Positions 1 through 8,170 of a DNA stretch of 64,000 nucleotides are shown here, one piece after another. Within the stretch, counting starts at the first letter, position 1. The number at the start of each line of letters is the position of its first letter. Origin of the DNA: Orientia tsutsugamushi. Its GTDB lineage: Bacteria; Pseudomonadota; Alphaproteobacteria; Rickettsiales; Rickettsiaceae. The position numbers and the translations under genes were made by a program. The stretch covers positions 434,001 through 498,000 of the forward strand of contig NZ_LS398548.1 of assembly GCF_900327275.1 (NCBI RefSeq). Direction: 5' to 3'. A model generated the notes under the pieces. That model was not told where the DNA came from, did not search any database, and saw only the letters and a list, made by a program, of their open reading frames with translations.

Positions 1-1
1 G

Positions 2-688
2 CTACAATATTTAAAGCCTGGAGGTAGTTTTAGCATAAAAGAATGGTTTAGTAATTCAAATGAAACTAGCTGGCTATTTATCACAGCTAACCCAAATCAA
101 AGAGCTACTTTATGCCCACTTATTTCAGCTTGGATAAGCATAGCTATCAAGGCTTTGATGTGTAGAAATCCTAATCATGATAACAAAAACATGTGGTTTA
201 TACTTGATGAACTGCCAGCTCTACAAAAAGTTTCGTCTTTACCAGTTGCTTTGGCTGAAAGTAGAAAGTATGGAGGCTGCTTTGTTGCTGGATTGCAGAA
301 TATTCATCAATTAGAAGCAATATATGGGGCTGCTGAATGTGATTCTATGCTGGATTTGTTTAATAGTAAATTTATTTTTCGAGTTAGCGATCAGGTTACA
401 GCCTATAAATCAGCATTAACACTAGGTGAGCAAGAGATAATTGAAACTCAAGAGAACTTGTCATATGGATCAAATACTATGCGAGATGGGGTAAATATGA
501 ATAATGTTGAGCGTAAAAAGATTTTAGTTATGCCATCTGAAATTATGAACCTACCAGACCTTACATGTTATGTAAAGCTTGCCGGTAACTTTCCTATCAC
601 AAAACTAACTATGCAGCTACAAAACTTAAATACAGCTTTTGTTTGGGGATATAAATTGCTCAAAAAACTTAAGTTAGTAGAGTATTAA
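2..688 (+). CDS. TraD-like type IV coupling protein, C-terminal part
   Basis: The reading frame is open from base 2, so this is the C-terminal ~228 residues of a longer protein that begins before the window. The stretch MWFILDELPAL carries a Walker B type acidic pair, followed by a segment typical of VirD4/TraD coupling ATPases (KYGGCFVAGLQNIHQL, then FIFRVSDQ). Such proteins are inner-membrane hexameric ATPases that bring relaxase-bound DNA to the conjugative type IV secretion channel. It converges on the Rpn gene at 698, with only a shared hairpin between them. The N-terminal membrane segments and Walker A lie outside the window, so intactness cannot be judged. Confidence 0.85.
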   Translation, partial: LQYLKPGGSFSIKEWFSNSNETSWLFITANPNQRATLCPLISAWISIAIKALMCRNPNHDNKNMWFILDELPALQKVSSLPVALAESRKYGGCFVAGLQNIHQLEAIYGAAECDSMLDLFNSKFIFRVSDQVTAYKSALTLGEQEIIETQENLSYGSNTMRDGVNMNNVERKKILVMPSEIMNLPDLTCYVKLAGNFPITKLTMQLQNLNTAFVWGYKLLKKLKLVEY

Positions 689-708
689 TTCGAAAAATTA
701 ATACTCTA
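678..708. terminator. Bidirectional hairpin between convergent genes
   Basis: A perfect 13-bp inverted repeat (TAGAGTATTAATT and its complement) with a 5-nt loop. It overlaps the stop codon of the TraD-like gene (686-688) and the stop codon of the minus-strand Rpn gene (698-700). AT-rich arms give U-rich transcript ends in both directions, which fits a shared intrinsic terminator. Confidence 0.7.
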
Positions 709-1633
709 TGTTATTTTTTAAATTAATCACTTCTTCTTTTGACAATCCGGTATTTTCAGAAATAAATTCAACTGAAAAGCCAGCTTTTAATAAGTTTCTT
801 GCAAGCCATTGTTTAGCCTTTACTTCACCAATCTCTATGCCTTCAGCTCTGCCTTCAGCTCTGCCTTCATCAATATATTTTGCAGCAATAGTTCTCATAA
901 TATTACCTTTTTCTTCTTCAGATAAATACTTAGCCAGAACCTGCTCTAATTCTGGTTGCTGACTCTCTAGTAATTTAGTATCAGTATACCATAAAAATGA
1001 TCTTAGGTAAACATAACCTTTTTCTTTATCAAGTATTAAAACATGTTTGAACTTTATTAGAAAGTCTTCCCAAAGCTTTAACATATCTCGTTGATGAATG
1101 TGCTTTAGCATATATTCGAGCATTCCGATATGCTTTTTTCTAACAATTTCATCATTCGACATACTTTGCAAATCGACTAATTGATAGTCAGAAGTCATTA
1201 ATTGCTTAGCTATCATTGAATCGGTAAATAAATCCCACAAATTCCTAGGTGCGTTGTAGACTTCTTTGCCGTTGTAGATCACTAAATTATACACTAATGG
1301 TAATTTAGCTTTTTCTTTCTTATGCCTTTCGCACAATAACAATGTGTATCTCCATAACCGCAGAGCTGTCCAATAATCAACGGTTGATTGAGCTTCAATT
1401 AATATATAAATAAAAGCATTGCCATGTTTTTTGGTGGCAATTCTATAGACGATATCACTGTATTTTTTCTTTAACGATTCTTCTATATAACTCTCTTGCT
1501 CTACTTTTATTTGTGATAAATCTATTAAACTCTTGAAATTCATTGGTAAATAATACTCTAGAAATTCTTGTGCAGCCACTGGATCACTCATGATTGTCTT
1601 TGCCAATGAATCATGCTTTAATTTTTTTGCCAT
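698..1633 (-). CDS. Rpn family PD-(D/E)XK nuclease / putative transposase
   Basis: 311 residues matching the Rpn (recombination-promoting nuclease, formerly Transposase_31/YhgA-like) family. The N-terminal half has the typical opening (HDSLAKTIMSDPVAAQEFLEYY), then KYSDIVYRIATK and IYILIEAQST, which supply the acidic residue and the E-x-Q of the PD-(D/E)XK core. The C-terminus has a short run of EGRAEGRAEG before a helix, a repeat typical of this family. Known members cut DNA and promote RecA-independent recombination; any role here in element spread is inference. It is the last gene of the left arm and converges on the coupling-protein gene. The right-arm allele (63146) carries a longer C-terminal repeat. 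Confidence 0.85.
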   Translation of the reverse strand: MAKKLKHDSLAKTIMSDPVAAQEFLEYYLPMNFKSLIDLSQIKVEQESYIEESLKKKYSDIVYRIATKKHGNAFIYILIEAQSTVDYWTALRLWRYTLLLCERHKKEKAKLPLVYNLVIYNGKEVYNAPRNLWDLFTDSMIAKQLMTSDYQLVDLQSMSNDEIVRKKHIGMLEYMLKHIHQRDMLKLWEDFLIKFKHVLILDKEKGYVYLRSFLWYTDTKLLESQQPELEQVLAKYLSEEEKGNIMRTIAAKYIDEGRAEGRAEGIEIGEVKAKQWLARNLLKAGFSVEFISENTGLSKEEVINLKNNIEY

Positions 1634-1684
1634 ATTTTTTTACTCTATAGTTTTTTAAATAAAAAATGCTGTGTCATACTCTGC

Positions 1685-2236
1685 CTAGTGTTTCGGACAT
1701 AATCCTGGTTGTATATTAGTTTGTATTGATTCAATTTTTTCATTAAGTTTTCTTATTTCAGGGCTGATAATATTTCTAACAGCATATAATCCTTGAGTTT
1801 TTAATACATTATTGAAGTCATTTTTGACTGTACAGACTACTGCTTCCTTATCCTCCAGAACTTTTTCAGCTTTTTCAGTATTTACGTCATTTTTAACTGC
1901 TAGAATGATCTTTTCTTTTGGGCCAGGATTATAGTTTTGCAAATTTTCGGCTTCAATTGCACATAAGATTTTTCCTTCGACTCCAGCTTGCCTAATGGTT
2001 AACGCTGTTTCAATATCCTTTGTAATGATTGTTACAGGTGAGTATTTTGAATTCTGTTGAGCAATTTCAGCAAATGACCCACTAATTGTACCAACAGATT
2101 TTTCAGCTACATCAGCTTTATTACATGTTTTTGAATTCAGAGCTAATATCTTAGCTCCAGTAATTTCATCTTTGTCATTTTTAACAAAAATAGTGAGTGC
2201 AGGCCAGGATTTTTGAGTCTCTTCATCAAAAACCAT
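1685..2236 (-). CDS. Toprim-like domain fragment (degenerate primase C-terminus)
   Basis: 183 residues that align along their whole length with the C-terminal Toprim region of the upstream protein (2250-4358). Equivalent blocks are VTIITKDIETALTIRQAG, a segment ending EKIILAVKND, and ISPEIRKL. The catalytic glutamate of the Toprim fold (EGAET in the neighbour) is replaced here (KDIET), and the DND acidic pair is reduced to KND, so enzymatic activity is unlikely. It follows the upstream gene by 13 bp and probably sits in the same operon. The right-arm copy (62543) looks identical. It may be a remnant of an in-tandem duplicated 3' end rather than a working gene. Confidence 0.6.
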   Translation of the reverse strand: MVFDEETQKSWPALTIFVKNDKDEITGAKILALNSKTCNKADVAEKSVGTISGSFAEIAQQNSKYSPVTIITKDIETALTIRQAGVEGKILCAIEAENLQNYNPGPKEKIILAVKNDVNTEKAEKVLEDKEAVVCTVKNDFNNVLKTQGLYAVRNIISPEIRKLNEKIESIQTNIQPGLCPKH

Positions 2237-2249
2237 ATTTGCCCTTAAA

Positions 2250-4358
2250 TTATGAATTATTAAAGATTTTTGAACTATAAATTCCTGTATGGTTTTCTGA
2301 ATATTTATTCACAACTATCGTTTCCACCTTAGCTTCCTCTTCTTGTTTAAAGTAGTATAGAGATGACGATTTATTATACAATTCTTTAACATTCGTAATA
2401 TCATTTTGTTTTGCTATACTATTATTTTCTGTTTGAGTAAGTTTGGTTGTTTCAACTGCCTTAGTCAGTTTAGTAATTTCAGGTTCTATAATGTCTCTAA
2501 TTGACTGGTCTCCACAACTTTGCAGCAGATTATTAAAATCACCATTTTCTGGTGGTTTAACTATACAAGTTATTGCTTCCTTCATTTCTAATATTTTTGC
2601 AGCTTTAATTACAGTATTATTAGTTAGAGAATTTTTGCTATCATTATCTGCTGCAATGATGATTTTTTCACCAGGAAATGGTGAATAATTTGTCAAATTC
2701 GAAATTTCTGCACTAGCAATGATATTACCTTTAATTCCTGCTTGCTGCAAGCTCAATGCTGTTTCAGCGCCTTCTGCTATAATTGTTATATTAGGGTCAT
2801 TCGCATTTCGCTTTGCGATTGTTATGAACGATCCGCTGATTTTACCGAAAGATCTTCTGTTAATTGAAATATTCGCCTTATCTCCTGCCGAATTTAGATA
2901 TACGGCCTGTACTCCTGTAATTTCTCCTTTTGAATTTCTTGCAAATGCTGTCAATGCTGGATAATTTTCTCTCGTTTGAGTATCAAACAGTATACTTGCT
3001 TTTAAGTCTGAACTTGCGGTGCTTTTGTCAAAAGTAATACCACGATTTTCAAGATACTTTTTTACTATTTCAACTTCTGCGCTTGGGCTCGTATCTATCT
3101 CATAACCATGTATTCTGCTTGATCGTTCATAAAAGTTTTGAACTTTTGCGATTTTAACACTTTCAGATTCTTGAGTGTATTGTTGAGAATCGTTGTTAGT
3201 CGTAGCATATCTGGGATACTGTTGTCTAACGTTAGACATTCCAACCATACTTTTCAAATATTCCTTTGCCTCAAAAAAGCCGTATCCTCTTTCTCTTCGA
3301 GCCAGGGATAATAAATCACCCTTTTGTCCTGTACTAAAGTCATACCATTGTCCAGCGTACTTGCCCTCGGTGGTTACTTGTATTTTGCCAGTGTCTCCCC
3401 AACGTAATTTTCCGTATGTAGATAGGCGCTTATTTGGATCTCCAAGAATATCACGAGCTATAGTGTCAGCTCTATAAGCTATTGCATCCTTCAATTTTTG
3501 TAGGTCTTCCTCGCTATTTGAATAATAATCGTTTTTTCTATAGTTTTGAGCAGATTGATATTGCCTTACTTCATTTGCTTGAACATCATTATTCTCCTCT
3601 TTTGAATTGATAGAGTCTGTCTTAGCTGTGCTAAGCTGCTCTATTAGGTTAGCAACATTTTTTGTAGCTTGCACATTGTAGTACAGCCGTACTTGCTCTG
3701 CATTCCCTATCATGCTTATGTTAGAACTTTCTATTCCTACACCATTATTATGAAGAACATATACATCTTTTTTGACAGCTGTTTGTGGGTTACAAACTGT
3801 TGTAGCATATCCATGTTTAAAGCTTATTTTATTCAAATCAAAGCTTACCTCGTTTCCTGTATCTGTCTTAGCTACAAACTTATTTTCATCAATTGATACT
3901 AGAGTTGCAAATTCACTGTTTTGTATTTGTAAATCCTTATCGTTTGTTTGAAATACAATTCGGTCTCCAGCCATGTAGTTAGCATATTTTTTTGATTCGG
4001 CTCCTGAAATTAAAATGCTGTATTCTGGACCTTTCAGAGCACCATTTTCCTTCATGTAGTTTCTGATGTTTTGATTAATATTTTCAGCTTCTTTATGGTC
4101 AGCAATTATCAAACGATCCTGCAGCTCAAATTTACTATTCTTCCAATCATTGATTAATTGGTTTATTGATTCTTTTAGAGTATTATCAGCCCTCAAGCTA
4201 TTATTATCACTAAGTAGCACTATACCATCAGCAATATCACCATTTATCAACTTTACAGCCACATTGTGGTTCCAGCTGTTAGCTTTAGAATTTTCTATAT
4301 CTGTTTTTAAATTATGAATGTTATTGAAATTATTTGAATCATTGATTTTGTCAGTCAT
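2250..4358 (-). CDS. Helicase-fossil / primase / Toprim protein of the TraA cluster
   Basis: 702 residues from the ATG at 4356-4358, chosen over the upstream GTG because an AAGGTGAGG ribosome site lies 6 nt before it. Residues ~1-245 are a degenerate copy of the C-terminal half of the TraA helicase next door: shared YMAGDRIVFQ, LQIQNSEFATL and FKHGYA, but helicase motif KAQGAS has become NPQTAV and the AMTRH motif is gone. Residues ~285-370 resemble a primase-type zinc/DNA-binding domain (AYRADTIARDILGDP, WYDFSTGQ). Residues ~510-610 are a Toprim domain with EGAETAL and ADND intact. Probable role: primer synthesis or DNA processing during transfer; inferred from domains. Rickettsiales genomes often annotate such pieces as TraA fragments. 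Confidence 0.7.
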   Translation of the reverse strand: MTDKINDSNNFNNIHNLKTDIENSKANSWNHNVAVKLINGDIADGIVLLSDNNSLRADNTLKESINQLINDWKNSKFELQDRLIIADHKEAENINQNIRNYMKENGALKGPEYSILISGAESKKYANYMAGDRIVFQTNDKDLQIQNSEFATLVSIDENKFVAKTDTGNEVSFDLNKISFKHGYATTVCNPQTAVKKDVYVLHNNGVGIESSNISMIGNAEQVRLYYNVQATKNVANLIEQLSTAKTDSINSKEENNDVQANEVRQYQSAQNYRKNDYYSNSEEDLQKLKDAIAYRADTIARDILGDPNKRLSTYGKLRWGDTGKIQVTTEGKYAGQWYDFSTGQKGDLLSLARRERGYGFFEAKEYLKSMVGMSNVRQQYPRYATTNNDSQQYTQESESVKIAKVQNFYERSSRIHGYEIDTSPSAEVEIVKKYLENRGITFDKSTASSDLKASILFDTQTRENYPALTAFARNSKGEITGVQAVYLNSAGDKANISINRRSFGKISGSFITIAKRNANDPNITIIAEGAETALSLQQAGIKGNIIASAEISNLTNYSPFPGEKIIIAADNDSKNSLTNNTVIKAAKILEMKEAITCIVKPPENGDFNNLLQSCGDQSIRDIIEPEITKLTKAVETTKLTQTENNSIAKQNDITNVKELYNKSSSLYYFKQEEEAKVETIVVNKYSENHTGIYSSKIFNNS

Positions 4359-4426
4359 ATAAAACCTCACCTTCGCATCACTAAATTGTTTTGCGGTATA
4401 AATATTTGATATTTTTACCGTTTGAA

Positions 4427-4555
4427 TTATAATTTTATTGCTAAGTGATTATTGAGATAGTTTTCTAACAGATGCAGATCTTCAAAATTCCAGCGCTTCC
4501 AATATTCTCTTAGCAAGGCATAATGCGAATTACAAAAATCGCTTTCGGTTATCAT
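4427..4555 (-). CDS. Small ORF, 42 residues, conserved in both arms
   Basis: ATG at 4553-4555, stop TAA at 4427-4429. The product starts MITESDFCNSHYALLREYWK and ends with a leucine-rich amphipathic segment (LHLLENYLNNHLAIKL). It lies in the otherwise empty 250 bp between traA and the primase-like gene, in the same orientation. The right arm has what looks like the identical ORF at 60227-60355. No family was recognised. The upstream sequence has only a weak GAGAT ribosome site, so translation may depend on coupling to traA. It could be a genuine small relaxosome protein or a conserved remnant of the traA 3' end. Confidence 0.45.
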   Translation of the reverse strand: MITESDFCNSHYALLREYWKRWNFEDLHLLENYLNNHLAIKL

Positions 4556-4621
4556 TTTTTATCTCATTTTGTAATTCGCCCTGTGAATGAATAGCTTACA
4601 TTCAATTTCAAATCTTCAGCA

Positions 4622-7471
4622 CTACCGTCTAAGTCCAATTTTTTGAGCTATGTCAGTTTTCACCACTTGTTCAGACTCTGTTTTTACGTTCTGAGTATTA
4701 ATTAACTTCATGATTTCAGGTATCATAAGCTCCTTAACAGCTATGGCTCCTTTATTTTTTAGCATTTCGTTAAAATCTTCACCTTCTGAATGAATTACGA
4801 TGCTAGTAATTGCTCCTTTGCTTGTCAGTACTTTTCCAGCCTCGTTTATAGTGCTTACATATTCTTTATTTTGTTTATCATTATTTGCAGCTATAAGAAT
4901 CTTTTCTCCTTGAAATGGCTGATAATACTTTAAATTATTTACATTTGAGCTATATACCATTCTGCTATCAATGCCAGCTTCCTGAAAACTTGATATCGTT
5001 TTTCCTTCTGCTGACAGAATGGTTACATCATAATCATATTGTCTTTGTTCTTTGATTTGCATAAACAATGGAGTAGAAATATCTTTGGTGGTGCATTGCT
5101 TTATGCTATTCTCTTGCTGGACTTTTTCTACTTTAGCTTCTTGCTCTGGTTTAGCGGTAAAATGATAATATTCTTCATTCACATGAGATCTATCATTGAT
5201 ATCATTGATTATAGACTTAAACCAGTTTTCAACTTTACTAAAAACTTTACTAAAAACAGTTGTCTTTGTCCGTTCTTTCTCCAAATCATGAGCAGTTTTT
5301 AGAGTTATGCTAGCTGATTTATCATTTGGTCTGCTGAGCTGATTTATTAAACTGTTAATGCTTACAGTAGCTTTCTTATTGCAATATAGCTGCAACTTCT
5401 CTATATGCCTTGTCATAGCTACGTATGAGCTGCTTATATTACTTATTCCATTATGCAAAACGTATACATCTTTTATAGAAGCTCCCTGAGCCTTATAAAC
5501 AGTACTTGCATAGCCATGTTTAAATTGTATTTTACTAGGATCAAAACTCACCTCTTTTCCTGCATCTGTCTTAGCTACAAATTCATTTTTATTAACAGAA
5601 GTTAAAGTTGCAAATTCACTGTTTTGTATTTGTAAATCCTTATCGCTTTTTTGAAATACGATTCTATCTCCTGCCATATAGGACTCTTTCCTTCCAGCTA
5701 TTGAACGCCTATATTCTGTGCCTTGTAGCGTACCATTTGCTTTTAACAAAGATCTAATACTTGAATTAAGAATGTCGACATCTTTATTACGTACTGTAAT
5801 TACCAATTTTTCATGTAGCTTAAACTTGCTTAGACTCCAATCATAAATCAACTTACTAATTGAATCCTGTAATGTATTATCAAACTTAACACATTTATTT
5901 TGTCTCAGTAAGGTTATACCGCTTAAAATATTACTCTCAGCAAACTTTGTTGCTGCTTCTCTGCTCCAGTTTTCACTTTGTCTGCGAATATCTATTAAAA
6001 CATGTGAACCGAAATTATTACTCAGCATCTCAAACATTCCGCCTCTTTCTATTGAAGCTAGCTGTTTTTCATCTCCAGCGAGTATCAGTTGACAATAATT
6101 GTTTCTAACTACTCTAAACAGCTCTGCATAAGCTTTAGTACCTACCATTCCAGCTTCATCTACTACTATTAAGCTGCCTTTCATAAAAATTTTTTTTCGA
6201 TTATACAAAAATCCCTTTACTGTATAGACCTCAGTATAACCTTTGCTCTTCAGCTCTGATACTGCCTTATGAGTAGGAGCAAGCCCAATAACTTTTTGTC
6301 CACGATTTGTTGCAAGCTTATACGCTTTCGCTAAAACATAAGATTTTCCTGTACCAGCTCTTCCTCTTAAGACTCTAACTCCACTAGTGCTAAGCAAAAT
6401 ATGCCTTAGAGCTTGTTTCTGTTCTTCACTAACATTTGCTAGACCTTCGATATCACTTTTAAGATTGTAAATATCGTTGTAATAAACCTGATTATTGATT
6501 TTATTAGCTATTCTGATTATTCTCGTCTCCTCATTTCGAACCTCAATTGTCGTAAAATATTTGCTACTTTCACCATCATCATGGTATAACTCTAGTATTC
6601 TATTTGAACTAAGCACTTGCTGAACTAACTGTTCTCTTGCTGTTGGATCTGGTATATCTTTTACTGCTTTTTCAACATCCTGCTTAGTAAAAATAGATTT
6701 GTAATGTGTTATAGAATCCGTTATTACATCAGCATCATTAATAATCTTCAAATGAGCCTCTTTACGTAACTCATTTTCATTTAATACTTCATTAATTAAA
6801 TTCCTAATTTCAATATATTTAATATTCCCAATATGCTTTCCCGGCACTTCGCTTATCTCGTCAACTCTATATGGTAAGCCTAATTTAGCGAAATATGCAT
6901 TAATTATTTCTTTTACTCTTTCATGAATCATCTCGGGATCTTTAATAACAACCTTTTTGCCATTAACTGTTATGATTTTTGGGTTTAAATCTACTGCTAT
7001 ATCTCCTAAACCAGTTCCATCTTCTCTAAATCTTCTCATAGTAAGCAATATATGTACATGCCAGTTTTTATCTCCTGTTTGAGGCTTATGAATGTCTATC
7101 TGTACTCCAATACCTTTTTGCACCCATTCCATTTCATCAACTATTTGATGAGTTAGTTCTATTCTATGCTCTAAATTTAGCTCCTTCTCGTCTGGCAATG
7201 CTATTACTATATCCTTCAACAACTGGCTGTTGTCTTTTTTGGCTGTTCGTTCTACCTCATTCATTAATGTTTGAATATTCTTGAATTCTTGTTTTACATA
7301 ATCCGGTATCAGCACTGTATGATATACGTTATCTTTCTTACGAGAGAAGTTATACTTTATACCTGTATTCTCGTTTTTAACAATAGTTCTTGCATTATAC
7401 GCTGCCTTACGACAACTATCACCTCCTTTACTTCTACTTAAAAATTCAATCCTTGTAAACTGTATCGCCAT
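4622..7471 (-). CDS. TraA, Ti-type conjugative relaxase / helicase
   Basis: 949 residues from the ATG giving MAIQFTRIEF, the usual start of this family; an in-frame GTG lies 18 nt upstream. Residues ~1-230 are a MobA/MobL (MOBQ) relaxase with AAYNARTI (likely catalytic tyrosine region) and the metal-binding KNWHVHILLT. A RecD-like helicase follows, with Walker A GRAGTGKS near residue 372, VVDEAGMVG near 440, YKAQGASIKDVYV and AMTRH. The last ~110 residues form a degenerate Toprim-like segment. TraA nicks oriT, stays bound to the 5' end and unwinds the plasmid or ICE strand. It is transcribed divergently from the TraD_Ti gene (10096), from which it is now separated by a group II intron. The relaxase part differs clearly from the right-arm allele; the rest hardly does. 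Confidence 0.88.
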   Translation of the reverse strand: MAIQFTRIEFLSRSKGGDSCRKAAYNARTIVKNENTGIKYNFSRKKDNVYHTVLIPDYVKQEFKNIQTLMNEVERTAKKDNSQLLKDIVIALPDEKELNLEHRIELTHQIVDEMEWVQKGIGVQIDIHKPQTGDKNWHVHILLTMRRFREDGTGLGDIAVDLNPKIITVNGKKVVIKDPEMIHERVKEIINAYFAKLGLPYRVDEISEVPGKHIGNIKYIEIRNLINEVLNENELRKEAHLKIINDADVITDSITHYKSIFTKQDVEKAVKDIPDPTAREQLVQQVLSSNRILELYHDDGESSKYFTTIEVRNEETRIIRIANKINNQVYYNDIYNLKSDIEGLANVSEEQKQALRHILLSTSGVRVLRGRAGTGKSYVLAKAYKLATNRGQKVIGLAPTHKAVSELKSKGYTEVYTVKGFLYNRKKIFMKGSLIVVDEAGMVGTKAYAELFRVVRNNYCQLILAGDEKQLASIERGGMFEMLSNNFGSHVLIDIRRQSENWSREAATKFAESNILSGITLLRQNKCVKFDNTLQDSISKLIYDWSLSKFKLHEKLVITVRNKDVDILNSSIRSLLKANGTLQGTEYRRSIAGRKESYMAGDRIVFQKSDKDLQIQNSEFATLTSVNKNEFVAKTDAGKEVSFDPSKIQFKHGYASTVYKAQGASIKDVYVLHNGISNISSSYVAMTRHIEKLQLYCNKKATVSINSLINQLSRPNDKSASITLKTAHDLEKERTKTTVFSKVFSKVENWFKSIINDINDRSHVNEEYYHFTAKPEQEAKVEKVQQENSIKQCTTKDISTPLFMQIKEQRQYDYDVTILSAEGKTISSFQEAGIDSRMVYSSNVNNLKYYQPFQGEKILIAANNDKQNKEYVSTINEAGKVLTSKGAITSIVIHSEGEDFNEMLKNKGAIAVKELMIPEIMKLINTQNVKTESEQVVKTDIAQKIGLRR

Positions 7472-7562
7472 CTCAATACCAATTCTCACCTGAGTTTTAA
7501 GTTAGCATGGTTTTTTTGATTTTGCTAGCACAAACTTCTTTTTTTTTAACATTCAATCGGTT

Positions 7563-7576
7563 AATGAGTACTCATT
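7563..7576. promoter_or_regulatory. 14-bp perfect palindrome upstream of traA
   Basis: AATGAGTACTCATT is a perfect palindrome 87 bp upstream of the traA start and 9 bp from the covarying hairpin. It is identical in the right arm (57254-57267). Position and symmetry fit an operator for a dimeric regulator of the divergent tra genes or a relaxosome binding site; no binding protein can be named. Confidence 0.35.
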
Positions 7577-7584
7577 TTTTAACA

Positions 7585-7602
7585 GTAAACTTTCAAGTTT
7601 AC
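7585..7602 (+). other. Covarying hairpin, candidate oriT arm
   Basis: Arms GTAAACT and AGTTTAC enclose a TTCA loop, followed 10 nt later by the intron. The right-arm copy (57228-57245) has arms GCAATC and GATTGC. Aligned without gaps, two base pairs changed on both sides (T-A to C-G, and A-T to T-A), so pairing is preserved while sequence is not. The hairpin lies between traA and TraD_Ti, where Ti-type elements keep oriT, and is followed by ATTGCGTA. Identification as the relaxase-recognised oriT stem is inference. Confidence 0.45.
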
Positions 7603-8170
7603 GTATTGCGTAGTGCGACATGAGGTCGCTCAAACAGAGACTACAGAAATGTAGCAAGGTTGCATTTAAACCTTAGTTACCGCTATTGCGGTGCGAGATT
7701 GGTAACGGTCTTGTACTAAGCGCGATAGAAAGCCTAACTAAAGTACTAATCTGGATGGGAAATAGGGGCAAGGTAAAGTTAAAATTGGTTAAACGAAAGT
7801 GAATCTTCGTATGGAAAATATCGTCAATGCAGAAGCAGATACTCCAGATAAATTCTGTTATAAGGATAAAGCTGAAAAGCTTAGCTGTAAGAAGGAATAC
7901 GCAGCCTTCTTTAAAAATGCCAGCTCCTCGGTATAAAGAAGATAACCAACTTAACGTCTCTCTGATGAGTGAAACATGGTAAGCCTATTATTAGGCAACT
8001 GATAGTAGGTAAGAGAGGTCTTAGAAAGCAAATGACACTAAGTCGAAAGACTACAGAAATTAATAACTGAGTGTATAGGCATTTATATGCTAATCAGAAA
8101 TGATGCTAACTTAAGACTGGTGATTTACCCTAAATAGGTAAACAAGATTATGAATTAATTGGAAAAGTGA

